Shown here piece by piece: positions 1 through 11,309 of a DNA stretch of 64,000 nucleotides. The DNA is from Ascoidea asiatica (Eukaryota; Ascomycota; Saccharomycetes; Ascoideales; Ascoideaceae): NCBI GenBank assembly GCA_001600695.1, contig BCKQ01000003.1, positions 1,897,934 through 1,961,933 of the forward strand, read 5' to 3'. Position 1 is the first letter of the stretch. Every line of letters starts with the position of its first letter. The notes below the pieces were generated by a model, which saw only the letters and a list, made by a program, of their open reading frames with translations, was not told the DNA's origin and did no database searches. Position numbers and translations under genes: made by a program.

Positions 1-1
1 A

Positions 2-1834
2 TCTAAAAATAATATAGATCAAGATCAAGATGATGGAGATGCAAATAAACTACTTTATGGTATAGAAGCACTTAAATCAAATTCAAAAAAAGTAGAAGAT
101 TCAAAACTTTTTTTAAGTTCCGAGAAAAATATAGAAACTAAAACAATCTCAAGTTATAAAAGTATTATTATAAGTAATAATGATAATAATAATAATTATA
201 ATAATAATAATTGTAATAATGGAACTAGTGGAAATTTCAGTCCCAATCTCAATCCCAATTCCAATTCTAATGATAAAATTAATAACAATGAACAAATATT
301 TACACTTATAAATGAAGATGATTCATTTGATCCACCACCAGATGGTGGATATGGATGGATTTGTGCAATTTGTGTTTTTTTAATAAATCTTAGTGCATGG
401 GGAGGTAATAATGCATTTGGATCATTTTTAAATCATTATTTAACAACAGATTTTTTTCCAGGAGCAACAAAAATTGATTTTGCATTAATTGGAACAATTG
501 GAGTTTCATTATCAATGTTTTTAGCACCATTTGTTTTAATTTTAAATGATTATTTAAATATTCAAATAGTTTGTTTAATTGGAACAATATTTCAAACAGG
601 AGCATATATTGGAGCATCATATTCAAATAAAATTTATCAATTATATTTAAGTCAAGGAGTTTTATTAGGAATTTCATATGCATTTTTATTAAGTCCAGCA
701 TCAATTGTTTTACCAACATGGTTTCTTAAAAAAAGATCATTAGCATTTAGTATTGGAGTTTCAGGTACTGGAGTTGGTGGAACAATATTTAATATTAGTG
801 CGCAAAGATTAATTAATAAAACAGGAGATCAAAAATGGGCATTAAGAATGATTGGAATTGTTACTGGAGTTTTATGTTTAATTTCATCATTTTTAATTAA
901 AACTAGAAAAAGTAAAATTGAATATGAAACTTTATCAGTACCTGTATCATTGGAAGTAAATGGAAATGAAAATAATGAAATTGATGATGAAATTGAAGTT
1001 GAAAATGAAATTATTGAAGTTGAAGTTGAAATTGGATCGGTGAATAAGAATAAGAATAAGAATATGAATGATATTAAGTATAAGAATAAAAATAAAGTTA
1101 GGAATAAGAATAAAAAATCAATCAAAGAATCATTTTCTAAAATTATTGATTTTAAAATTTGGAAAAATTTTCATTTATTTTTAATTTCAATTTGGTTTTC
1201 ATTTGCAGGATGTTTAGGATATGTTGTAATAAATTTTTCACTTTCAAATTATTGTACATCAATTGGATTAAGTCCATATAAAGCATCAATAACAGTTGCA
1301 ATATTTGATGGAGGACAAATTATTGGTAGACCATTAATTGGATATTTATCAGATAAATATGGTAGATTAAATATTTCAATAATTTTTTGTTTATTATCAT
1401 CATTTTTAATATTTGTATTTTGGATACCATCAAATACATATTCATCAATAATTGGATTTGGATTTATTAGTGGATTAATTGTTTCAATACCATGGACATC
1501 ATATGTACCATTAGCATCAGATATTGTTGGATCTAAGAATTTTCCATCAGCATTTAGTTTTTTAAATATAGTTGGAGGATGTTTTGCATTAATCACAGAA
1601 ATTATAGCCTTAGAAATGAGAGATTATTCAATTAAAAGACCATTTATTTGGTGTCAAATATATATTGGATTAATTTATTTTATTAGTATATTTTTTTTAA
1701 TTCCTGTTAGAGAATTTAAAATTAAAAAATTATTAAATTCAAGAATTCAATCAAATGATGAAAATGAAAATGAAATTTTAAAAAAAGGATTTAAAAATTA
1801 TTTAAAAAGATCAATTTATAAAGCTTTTGTATAA
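2..1834 (+). CDS. Monocarboxylate transporter-like MFS protein (MCH family), 5'-truncated by window edge
   Basis: The frame is open from base 2 and ends at a TAA at 1832-1834, giving 610 visible residues; the start codon lies outside the window. A polar, Asn-rich cytoplasmic N-terminus (about residues 1-115) leads into PPPDGGYGW, the PDGG(W/Y)GW signature that opens the first membrane helix of SLC16/MCT and yeast Mch proteins. Several hydrophobic helices follow, then a charged central loop rich in Lys, Asn and Glu (about 320-375), then a second set of helices containing the MFS-type loop SDKYGR. This fits the 12-TM MCT layout with a long loop between the two bundles. Yeast Mch4/Mch5/Esbp6 are the nearest named relatives; Mch5 carries riboflavin and most of the others have no proven substrate, so no substrate is assigned. 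An ATG at 515 is internal and cannot be the start, because it would remove the PDGG motif and the first helices. Confidence 0.9.
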   Translation, partial: SKNNIDQDQDDGDANKLLYGIEALKSNSKKVEDSKLFLSSEKNIETKTISSYKSIIISNNDNNNNYNNNNCNNGTSGNFSPNLNPNSNSNDKINNNEQIFTLINEDDSFDPPPDGGYGWICAICVFLINLSAWGGNNAFGSFLNHYLTTDFFPGATKIDFALIGTIGVSLSMFLAPFVLILNDYLNIQIVCLIGTIFQTGAYIGASYSNKIYQLYLSQGVLLGISYAFLLSPASIVLPTWFLKKRSLAFSIGVSGTGVGGTIFNISAQRLINKTGDQKWALRMIGIVTGVLCLISSFLIKTRKSKIEYETLSVPVSLEVNGNENNEIDDEIEVENEIIEVEVEIGSVNKNKNKNMNDIKYKNKNKVRNKNKKSIKESFSKIIDFKIWKNFHLFLISIWFSFAGCLGYVVINFSLSNYCTSIGLSPYKASITVAIFDGGQIIGRPLIGYLSDKYGRLNISIIFCLLSSFLIFVFWIPSNTYSSIIGFGFISGLIVSIPWTSYVPLASDIVGSKNFPSAFSFLNIVGGCFALITEIIALEMRDYSIKRPFIWCQIYIGLIYFISIFFLIPVREFKIKKLLNSRIQSNDENENEILKKGFKNYLKRSIYKAFV

Positions 1835-3193
1835 TAAAATAAATAATATTCAATTATTTGATTTTAAAATATATTAAAATAAGGTTAAAAGAAGGTTAAG
1901 TACGGTAAGATAAGCCTTTGTAAAATAAAATTATTTGGTAAGTTAAGGGAAAAGGATTGGATAAAGGTATAATCTAGAATAATAGGGGAAACTATCATAT
2001 TTTTAAATACATAATTTTTTTACTTTGATTGTCATTTTTTTCTATCTTTTTGCTTTTTTCTCTCTTTCTATTTATTTTTTTTCATAATAATTTTAAATTT
2101 TACTTGTTGTTTTTAAGAATTAAATTTGTTACAAATTACATAAGAATTCATTGTTTAATAAATAGCTTTAAAGGGTTTTATTAAGCAAAGGGGAATTTTA
2201 TCAAGAAACAGCCGTGCAAAAATGTCTCAGCATGAAAAACCAGATTACGTAATAGGTAAACAAAGCAACCCCCTGAGATGGGACAGGAGCCAATATAGGA
2301 CTAGGACAGCGCGAAACTGCGACAGAATCAGAGAGTGACTGCGACTGGAACAACGAGAAAGAGACTGGAACAGTGGCACCACACCACTGGAGGCTCGGAC
2401 TCAGCGGGGCCGTCGAGCTCGGCGGGGCGAGTGCCGCAGCGAAGAAGGCTCGATCGGTCGCAGGTGGCCCAGTCACAAGACGCCACTGCCCTTCGAGAGC
2501 GCGGAAGACGGATCCCACACGGCGGATGGGCTGCTGCGAAGGGAGGGCAAGCCATTCGAAAGCCACAATGAGAAGCCACAGGTAGCTGTTTGGCAGGTTA
2601 GCAGTGCACTCGCCATCTAAGGTTCTTCAGTCCACCCCATCGCCATCGTGTGTCTGTCTGGGTCTTTTTCTTTGGTCTTCAGCCCAGACCAAGATGATGA
2701 TTTCTGCTGCTTTGTGATTTAGTCAATTTAAATGAAGTTTTGAACTCTTGATCCAACTAGTTTCCTATTTATTGCTCAAATTTTACCAAAATTTGATTTT
2801 TTTTTCATCAATTGATATTTTCATTTCTTTCATTTCTTGTCTATTTGGTTTTATCTATTATACATTTTTTTAAAATATACAAATATTTGATAAAAAATAT
2901 TCAAAAAAAATATATTTTTATATTTAATATCTTATATTTTCTCGATATTTCTTTAGATCTCATTGATTTAGTTCTTTAAATTAATTTATTATTTTCAAGA
3001 AAAAATCTCATTTCACAAAATAATTAAAAATAAACATATACATAAAAAATATAGATCATTAATCAAAAAAATAAAAAAAAAAAACACATTAAAACAGCCA
3101 TTTCATAGGAAAAAAAAAAAAAAAAAAAAAATCGAGTAGATTCTCATATAGTAAATTATAAATAAACCAAGAAAAAAATTAAAATTTTCAAAA
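1835..3193. promoter_or_regulatory. Intergenic region with a GC-rich island (about 2255-2700) upstream of the NMN adenylyltransferase gene
   Basis: The flanks are very AT-rich with long A and T tracts, for example a 20+ A run near 3110-3130. The centre, about 2255-2700, is GC-rich and contains GGGGCCGTCG-type sequence and a CCAAT box at 2290-2294. Overlapping open frames on both strands in the island follow from few stop codons in GC-rich DNA. None resembles a known protein, so I read it as an upstream regulatory island or an unrecognised ncRNA. Confidence 0.5.
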
Positions 3194-4111
3194 ATGATTA
3201 ATGGTAGTGATACTGATGACTCAACTGATCCACTTACTGGAAAAAGGTATGCTGTTCATACTGCTGATTTAGAAGAAGTACCGAGAGGTATTCAAAGACA
3301 AGCTTTAGATTTATCTGAATATAAATTCCCAACTCATAGATTACAAACTAAATTAATTGATGATTCAAAAATTCCTTTAGTTATTGTTGCTTGTGGTTCA
3401 TTTTCTCCAATAACTTATTTACATTTAAGAATGTTTGAAATGGCTTTAGATACAATTAGAGAAGATACAAATTATGAAGTTATTGGTGGTTATTATTCTC
3501 CAGTTTCGGATTTTTATGAAAAAAAAGGTTTAGCTCCTGCAAAACATAGAATAAGAATGTGTGAATTAGCTTGTGAAAGAACAAGTGGTTGGTTAATGGT
3601 TGATAGTTGGGAATCTTTACAACCAAAATATACAAGAACTGCTTTAGTCTTAGATCATTTTCATCATGAAATTAATAATAATATTAATGGTAATTGTGGT
3701 ATATATACTTCTGATATGAAAAAAAAAAAAGATATACAAATTATGTTATTAGCTGGTGGGGATTTAATTGAAAGTATGGGTGAACCTGATGTTTGGGCTG
3801 ATGATGATTTACATCATATCTTAGGTAATTATGGTTGTTTAATTGTTGAAAGAACTGGTGCTGATGTTAGAAGTTTTCTTTTAGGTCATGATATAATGTA
3901 TCAACATAGAAGAAATATCTTAGTTATTAAACAATTAATTTATAATGATATTAGTTCAACAAAAGTTAGATTATTTTTAAGAAGAAATATGTCTATAAGA
4001 TACCTTTTACCAAATTCTGTTATAAGATATATTAAAGAACATAATCTTTATATAAATGAAAGTGAACCTGTTAAACAAGTCTTAGAGAAAAAAGATTCAG
4101 AATATAGATAA
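3194..4111 (+). CDS. NMA1: Nicotinamide/nicotinate mononucleotide adenylyltransferase (NMA1/NMA2 family)
   Basis: It joins NMN or NaMN with ATP to make NAD+ or deamido-NAD+, the final shared step of NAD synthesis. The 305-residue protein carries the nucleotidyltransferase N-terminal signature GSFSPITYLHLRMFE (about residues 75-89), a G-x-F-x-P-x-T-x-x-H motif. It also has the C-terminal SSTKVR motif (about 256-261) corresponding to the S-x-T-x-x-R ATP-binding loop. The region from YSPVSDFYEKKGL to the LVLDHFHHE stretch matches eukaryotic NMNATs. S. cerevisiae Nma1/Nma2 are near 400 residues; here the disordered N-terminal extension is much shorter and a short Asn/Gly insertion follows FHHEINNN. 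The ATG at 3194 is the first in frame after an A-rich leader. NMA1 versus NMA2 cannot be separated from this sequence. Confidence 0.95.
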   Translation: MINGSDTDDSTDPLTGKRYAVHTADLEEVPRGIQRQALDLSEYKFPTHRLQTKLIDDSKIPLVIVACGSFSPITYLHLRMFEMALDTIREDTNYEVIGGYYSPVSDFYEKKGLAPAKHRIRMCELACERTSGWLMVDSWESLQPKYTRTALVLDHFHHEINNNINGNCGIYTSDMKKKKDIQIMLLAGGDLIESMGEPDVWADDDLHHILGNYGCLIVERTGADVRSFLLGHDIMYQHRRNILVIKQLIYNDISSTKVRLFLRRNMSIRYLLPNSVIRYIKEHNLYINESEPVKQVLEKKDSEYR

Positions 4112-4560
4112 ATATCTATTTTCATTCTCTCTTTTTTCTTTCTTACTGTCTTTTTTTTTTTTTTGTTACTGCTCTCTTTTTTTTAACTTAGATTTTTATA
4201 TACCCATATCATATGACTCTATTAATTTTATCTCATTTTTTTGATTTTTTTTATTATCTTCTTAAACTTTCTTCCATTCTTTTCTTTTCTTTCATTATTA
4301 TCTCATTTTTATTCTTACAATTCTCTAATGACGCTAATACAGTATAATAAAATAACTATTACTATCGAGACCAATAATATGGGTCTACTTCTTTTACTTA
4401 TTGTTTCCGACATTAACATTTTTATTGGTAGGTTTTTCCCTTTTTCATTTAAAATGAGAAATATTGAAATTTGAAATTTGAAATGTTTATTACAAAAAAT
4501 GAATTAATTACTATTACTCTTACAATAAAGTTCAAAACATTATACAAATTTTATACCAAA
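4112..4560. other. Tandem intergenic region, T-rich
   Basis: T-rich sequence follows the NMA stop and precedes the RRF1 start. A short open frame at 4241-4474 is built from T-rich hydrophobic codons and resembles no protein I know. I see no RNA gene or repeat. Confidence 0.5.
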
Positions 4561-5373
4561 ATGAGTAGATTTTTACTCAAAGGAATATCTAAACAATTTT
4601 TAAAATTGAGAATCTCCAAAATCAATAATTCTTTTTTATTATATCCTTACATAATACAAACACCAATCAAACAATTTTCTCCAAGTTTTATAAGACCTTT
4701 CTCTTTTTCACCAATTGCTTTAAAAAAAGCTTCAAAAAATAATTCAAATAAAAAATCTGATAAAATAAATAATATAAATAAATCTGATGATGAAATTAAA
4801 TCTTCTGAACCAATAGAATTTGATTTTGAAGAATTAGAAAAAAAATATGAAAATGTTTTAATTAATCATCAAAAAAAAATTAATGAAATTAAACAAGGAA
4901 CTGCAAATCCAAAAATTTTTGATAATTTACAAATTCCAATTTCTCATAATGAACAAGTTATTTTTACTTCAATTGCTCAAACTTTAGTTAAAGGTGGTAA
5001 AGTTTTAATAATTAATGTATTTGACCCAAAATATGTTAAAAATATTTTATCTGCTGTTCTTGCAAATAATTTTAATATGAATCCACAAGTTGATCCAAAA
5101 AACCCTCAAATTTTAAAAATTGATTTACCTCCAAGAACAACTGAATCAAAATTAGAAATTATTAAAGAATTAAAAAAAAATTTTGAAAATTTTAAAAATT
5201 CTTCTTCAAAAATTTCTTTATCTGCAATTAGATCTGATGCAATGAAATTTACAAAATCTCTTAAACAAAAAGATTTTCAAAGAACTTTAACTAATGATAT
5301 TGAAAAAATTCATAAAAATTATCAGAAAAAATTAGAAGTTGCTTTAAAAACTGGTGAAAAATCTGTTATGTAA
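4561..5373 (+). CDS. RRF1: Mitochondrial ribosome recycling factor
   Basis: RRF, with mitochondrial EF-G2, splits mitochondrial ribosomes after termination. The C-terminal 190 residues follow the RRF pattern: a long helix, then GTANPKIFDNLQIP, matching the G-x-A-x-P-x-x-(L/F)-(D/E) turn. LVKGGKVLIINVFDP matches the central beta region, and IDLPPRTTESKLEIIKELKK corresponds to the conserved P-x-x-T-x-E-x-R-x-x-(L/I) stretch. IRSDAMKF corresponds to the late IR-x-x-A motif. The basic N-terminus MSRFLLKGISKQFLKLRI looks like a mitochondrial targeting peptide. An in-frame ATG at 4471 would add 30 residues; I prefer 4561 because it begins directly with the presequence. Confidence 0.88.
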   Translation: MSRFLLKGISKQFLKLRISKINNSFLLYPYIIQTPIKQFSPSFIRPFSFSPIALKKASKNNSNKKSDKINNINKSDDEIKSSEPIEFDFEELEKKYENVLINHQKKINEIKQGTANPKIFDNLQIPISHNEQVIFTSIAQTLVKGGKVLIINVFDPKYVKNILSAVLANNFNMNPQVDPKNPQILKIDLPPRTTESKLEIIKELKKNFENFKNSSSKISLSAIRSDAMKFTKSLKQKDFQRTLTNDIEKIHKNYQKKLEVALKTGEKSVM

Positions 5374-6112
5374 GATTATTGGAGCTTTTTTTTTTTTTCC
5401 TTTTTTCCTTTTTTCCTTTTTTTTTTTTTTTTTAAAAAGATAAATTTTATGTTATATGTTTATATTTGTATATATATATATATATGTAAAGCTACATGTT
5501 ACAGGTCTTTTTCTTCTAATAGAATAGAATTCTAATAAAGTATTCAATAACTCTACGATTGTTATAAATTACAATCAAATACAATCAAATACAATCAAAT
5601 ACAATCAAATATACACTATTTGAATATTTTATATGTAATTTCAATTAATGTCAGTTTTTGTGTCTATTAAGAAGAAAGTCGGATATTAGGGCAATACCTG
5701 CCCATAAAATATGTTTCGGCACTCTGTTCTAACAATATGTCCTAACTTAGACTTAAACTCTTAGTATGATAAAGTCAATGTAAAGAAGCTAAGGATATTT
5801 ACTAACATTATTGATAGTATTGAAGAAAGAAAATTTGTAATTAAAAATATACTGTATATTTTAAGATCCACTAAATTTTATATATTAGAAAAAGAAATGC
5901 AAAAAAAGTTAATAAAAATTAAAATACCTAACAGAAAAAGTTTGAAAAAAAAAAAAATAAAGAGGCATGAGGGAGTGAATTTATATAAAATTAAATGAGA
6001 AAATTAAAGCAAAGAAAGAAGAAGAAAGAATATGAAGAAGTGAAAAGATATTAGTCTAATGAAAATAATTATAAAAATGAGAATGTATTATTACTATTTT
6101 AAAAAATAGTGA
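5374..6112. other. Convergent intergenic region
   Basis: It lies between two converging 3' ends. It holds T tracts, a (TA)n run near 5470-5485 and the 10-bp repeat listed separately. No gene was recognised. Confidence 0.5.
5571..5610. repeat. Tandem repeat, 10-bp unit ACAATCAAAT x4
   Basis: Four perfect head-to-tail copies of ACAATCAAAT are visible between the converging ends of RRF1 and the GRAM/StART gene. Confidence 0.95.
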
Positions 6113-9100
6113 TTAAGGTCTGTCCAATTTTTCAAGAACCTTGACTAAAAGTTCATTTTGCAATTTTAAAGATTGCATTGTCTTATATTGTATAATAAAT
6201 AATATGATTATCATGAAAAACATTAAAAATAAAAAGAATTCTGAAAAATAATCCCAATAGCTTACTGGTTTAACTTCAAGCTTAGGTTCAGTTTTAACAA
6301 TAGTTGGAACTGGAGTGATTTTCTTCAAAGAAGACACTGAAGCTTTTTTAATAGTTTTCCTTGATATGGATGGATTAGTTTTAATTGTTGTAATTTTCCC
6401 TTTATTTTTGAAATCTTTAAGAGCTTTTTCATGTTTTTTAACTTCGTTTACTACTGCAACTGCAAAATCATCTGCTGATTTTTGTTGCCCACTTAAAGTA
6501 CTTTTTTCAATCATACTTTTAATCCAACTTCTTCCACTCCAATTTATTTTAAAAGATATTTGAATTTTAGTTTTGTTTTCTTCAGCCCATGCAAACTGAT
6601 ATCTAGTTTCAACATTAAATACGCTACCACTTGGAACATCGGGAGTTGAAACTTTAAGCACAATATCAACGCTTTTATTCAAATCATATGCTTCAATATA
6701 CTCTACAACTTTAACAGATGTAGATTTTGGTCCTATTGAAAAATTTAAAGCCTTTATATATTGATAATTTCTTTCTTTTTTACCAGTTTCTTCATTTAAT
6801 TCAAATTTTCCATATTCGGTAATTTCAGAAGAATCTTGAGATTTTAAAAAATCCATATGAAATTTATTACTTTTTTCACCATAACATAATTCAACTACAA
6901 AACCTAATGGGGCATCTAAAATTATTTCTTTTTTCAATATTTTTTCTTGATTTTCTTCAGTATTTGTATTAAAACCAGTTGGTGCATGTGTAGAAGGGCC
7001 AGCGTATAAAGCGGGTTCACTTGACGATGAAGCTGATAATGACATTGAAGATTTAGAACCTGACTTACTTTGACTTTCAAAATCAAAAGTATCATTATGA
7101 GTATTAATACCATTAGATGTAACTACTTCTGGATCTTCTTCCAGATAATCTTCATCATCAGCATAACCATCATCTTCTTCGTCATCTTCAAAATCAGCTA
7201 TAGGCGGATTATGATGTTCATCATCATCAATAGAAAGAACAACTCTTTCGATCATATCATTTTCATCATCATCATCATCGTCATCATCATTAACCAGTAC
7301 TTTACTTATTTTGCTATTATTATTACTGTTATTAATAGTTTTATTTGAATTATTATTATCAAAACTATTTTTGATGGTATCATTTGTTGATTGTCTTATT
7401 ATAGTGCTACTACTATTAGATAAATTAGTTTTTGATCCATTCATAATTTTTCTTCTATCCGAATTAGATGATTTAACAAGATTGTCTCTAGAGTTAGATT
7501 TTGAATTAGAATCCGAATTCGAGCTTGCATATGGATTAGAATCTTTGTCAGAATTATTTACTAAACTATTACTAGAACTATTACTAGTGAGATTTCTTAA
7601 ATTGAAATTAGAATCATTAGAATGCTCATCAATTAGTAATTTATTTGTAATATATGCTTTCCATGTTATATCAAAAAATTCAAAAGCTTGATCTCTTGAA
7701 ACAAAAGTAGCAAAATAATGTTTTGAGAATTTTGTTTGAATTGCAATACCATTTGGAAATAAACCTGCTGTTGAAGTTTTCTCAAATCCAATTACATCAT
7801 CAAAGGATATAACCAAATTTGTAACCCAACCTAATAATCTTGAATTAAAACAAATATTATTATTTGAAATATAAATTCTACCTTGTAATAATATTTCTCT
7901 ACTTAAAGCACAGGCAAAATCATCAATTAATCTATCATCAGTTGATATTGATTTAAAGATTTCATGAAAATTTTGATTTCTTTGTAAAGAAGCAAATCTA
8001 TACTTAGTTTTTAGAGCAAATTCATCTATAAAATATTTTGGATTATAATCTTTTGAACCATTTTTATTTTTATCATTGATTTGATTATAATCTATATCAT
8101 CTTGAAAAAGAGAATTCATATCATCATCTTTATTTGATTTGTTTTGTAAAGGTGAGTTCAATGCTGAATTTGAAGGCGAACTATTATTATTATTATTGTT
8201 AGTGTATAAAGGATTTGAAGATTTTCTTTTTGGACGATAAGAAACCATATTGGGAGTTGTAGTAATTATACCATCATTATCAGTAACAGATAAGGAATCA
8301 TATAAAAAAGAAGTTGATGGAGGAGAAGGAGCAGAAGTAACTCTTTTATGAGATTTTTTAAAACGAGCAGAAGGTAAAGAAGAAGATAAAGTATCATTGA
8401 TTTCATTCAGTTCATCAGGTAAAATATTTCCATTATTATTTGGAAGATTATTATTTGAATTAGAATTTGTTGTCACACTCATTGTTTTTTGAAAAGCAGT
8501 AGTTACAGAACTAGCTGCAACTTTATAAACATTAGAGAAAAAAGCAGAAGAACTTCTACTCATATTCGATTCAGAAATTTCATTTGAATCATTTGAATCT
8601 CTATCTTTATCATTATTATCATTTCTAATTATATCTATATTTTTAGATTTTAAAGAATTATTTTTTTTTGAATTTTTATTCTTATTTTTATTTTTAATTT
8701 TATTTTGATTTTTTAATTTATCTTTATTTTGTTCAATATTATAATTTAAAGATTCAATTGCATTTTTTGGTTTTAAAGTTGAAAAATTATCACTATCATT
8801 ATAAAAATAACTTGCATTTGAATCAATTAAAATTTCAGTTGGATTAAGACTTGAATTCATTTCTAAAGTATCATCATTATTTTCAGAATTGATGAAATTT
8901 CCATTTACATTTACAATAGAATTATCATTGACGTCTTGATTATTTTTATTATTATCATTATTAATTTTATTATTATTAAGATCATTATCATTATCTAAAT
9001 CTGAAAAATTGTTAACTCTTAAAGCATTTATATTACTTGTTGAAAGAGATCTCATGGTATTTGAACGACTTCTACTTCTACTTAATCTAACATTGACTAC

Positions 9101-9345
9101 AGATTCTACATCAGTTTTAGTCATATGAGGATCAGCAGGAGTTGATTTTATATAAGCACTATTACCTAAAGAAATAGAAGATGCATAACCACTTTCTTGA
9201 ATATTTGAGGAAGAAATTGAGGAAGAAGATAAATTTGATTTTGTAGTTATATCAAATTTTGAAATTGCAGTTATAGAATTTGAGTTAAGATTTGAGTTAC
9301 AATTTGTATTAAAATTTGTATTAATTGGAGAAGTAGTAATAATAC

Positions 9346-9411
<66 letters not shown>

Positions 9412-9637
9412 TTACAGAAGAAGATTGAAAATTTGAAGAAAATGAACCTCTTCTTGTTAATTCACGATATAATAATTTTGTTGGAGGAGATATTGAAGAT
9501 TTTGCAGAAGAATTATCATTTGAATTAGTTTTTTGAGAATCTGGAATATTTATATTCTTAGAAGAATTATTTGAAACTGAATTAGGATATGAGAAATTGT
9601 TTATTATTGAAATATTTTTTGATTGATCTTGCGACAT
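6113..9637 (-). CDS. GRAM and StART-like (VASt) domain sterol-transfer protein, LAM/Ysp2 family
   Basis: LAM proteins are ER-anchored and move sterol between membranes at contact sites. The 1174-residue protein has a long disordered Ser/Asn-rich N-terminal half with a poly-Asn run. A GRAM domain lies at about 542-655, including LLQGRIYISNNNICF and LGWVTNLVISFDDV. An acidic linker with a poly-Asp tract follows. One VASt/StART-like domain lies at about 904-1066, from LDAPLGFVVELCYG through WSGRSWIKSMIEKS. A single membrane helix is at about 1130-1150, then a short lysine-containing tail. One StART-like module plus a C-terminal anchor matches Lam5/Lam6 better than Ysp2/Lam4, which carry two, although those yeast proteins are about 670-690 residues. 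The extra length is N-terminal low-complexity sequence. Paralogue identity is uncertain. Confidence 0.9.
9347..9406. repeat. (ATT)20 microsatellite coding poly-Asn
   Basis: Twenty consecutive ATT triplets on the plus strand read as AAT (Asn) codons in the minus-strand LAM-like gene, giving a run of about 20 Asn near residues 77-97. It is likely length-polymorphic. Confidence 0.95.
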
Positions 9638-11309
9638 TATGAAGATTAAAATTAATTGACAGAAGCACGATAAATATATTCTTTTCTTTTATTTATTTTG
9701 TTAATCTATAAGATTTTATTTATAATATAGTGTTTTTATTAATCTTATTTGAAGTTTAGTTGACTTTTAGAAATTAAGAAAGAAATGAAGAAAAATTAAA
9801 AGGAAGTTGAAGTGATAAATATGTTGCTTAATGTTAGAAAAACCAAAACAGGTTTTAAATAATTATAAAAGAAAGGAGATAAATAGTACAATTGGAATAA
9901 ATGTTAAGAAAGCTATGATGACAATAATTGCTGTACGAGTTAAAATAGTATTGTAGAAAGTGAGTTGCACTGTGGTATAAATGAGACGAATTGAACAATT
10001 GATAAATACTTATGTTAAGAAGAGAGTAAATCAGAAGAGTATATGATATCGAGTATGTGAGACTTATATATAAAAGACAATTGATTTCAAAAAAAAGATG
10101 AAATAAAAGGCAGTCGTATACCATAAAAGTTTGTGAAATTAATAACAATATCAAATTAAATGTAATACTGTGAAATAGAATAGAATAAAATAAAATAAAG
10201 GTTAATCAGTTTCAATCAGATGAATCAAATGAATGAAGGAATAAACAAGCAAAGTAAAGGCTGAAAGTATGCGTAGTTAAGGTCGGCAGAGGGGCACTAC
10301 CACCCTAAATGAGGCAGCTCGGCAGTGGAGTGGCGCATTCCGAGGACTCATCCGAGGGCTATTAGTATGGCCAGTCAAGTGAGAGCCGTCCAGTAAAGTG
10401 CTGTTTCAGGAATACCTGCTCGGAGTTGATTAAAAAAATCAAGTAAATACTTCCGTATCTGGCAATGTATAGAATAGTACCGGTTTTATCTTATTTTTGT
10501 ATTTATTAAGATATGAAACGTGAAATATAAAATATAAAAGAAAATAAAAAAATAAAATAGTAAATAAAATAGTAAATAAAATAGTTGAATATTGCCATAG
10601 ACTAAAGTACACCATCCTATTTAAAGCAAAAATACAACCTTCTTCTTTCTGCTGCACTTTGATCTTATCTTTCGTAGTGTTGACTCGAGTCATAAAGGAC
10701 CACTCGTGAACAACAAAGTAGTAAATATCAAACCCTAGTCCTGATATTGGAATTGTTATTCAAACTACTCGCTTTCACCAATGTTTACCATTTTGTATTG
10801 AATTCTGGTCGAGTAAAAAACAGACCTTCTTTTTTGCAATTTTATCTTCCTTTAATTCTCTGTTGTAAATTAATTTAAAAAATTTAACTTTTTCTTTTAG
10901 TTAATCAAAAAAGTCGTAAAATTGTCTTTTTCTCGTTTGACTCGTTTGACTCGTATTTGAGTATGCAAATAGAACATGATAAATTTATTTAATGAAACAT
11001 TGAGGAAATTTTTTCAAATATTCCTCTCTTTTGAAATTTAATTTCAAAATTCTTTTCAAAAGAATATTTAATTTCAAATATCTTTAATGATATTTTAAGT
11101 TACTCTATTTATTACAAAAAAATTTTCAGTGATATTCAAGTTATGTATTGAATTTCACAGTTCAATTAACTTAGCAGTTAACAACTTACTTTCATAACTT
11201 CACTTAGTCGAGTGCCCCTAAACAACTAGAAACTAACATTTGCCAATAATACAAAATATTTCATATAATATAATAATACAATCGTAGAAGATAATTTAAT
11301 TTACTCTAT
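9638..11309. promoter_or_regulatory. Intergenic region upstream of the LAM-like gene with GC-rich patch (about 10265-10430)
   Basis: The 1.67-kb region holds no convincing gene. A GC-rich patch at about 10265-10430 lies 630-800 bp upstream of the minus-strand LAM-like start. Short minus-strand frames at 9855-10154 and 10439-10693 are T-rich hydrophobic translations with no family resemblance, so I do not call them. TCGTTTGACTCG-like direct repeats occur near 10933-10952. Confidence 0.5.

Noticed and set aside
2201-2585. Four overlapping open frames on both strands in the GC-rich island
   Set aside because: GC-rich DNA has few stop codons; none of the frames resembles a protein, and they contradict each other. 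Several start at non-ATG codons.
4241-4474. 77-codon T-rich hydrophobic frame before RRF1
   Set aside because: Composition of random T-rich DNA, no resemblance to a protein, sits in a promoter.
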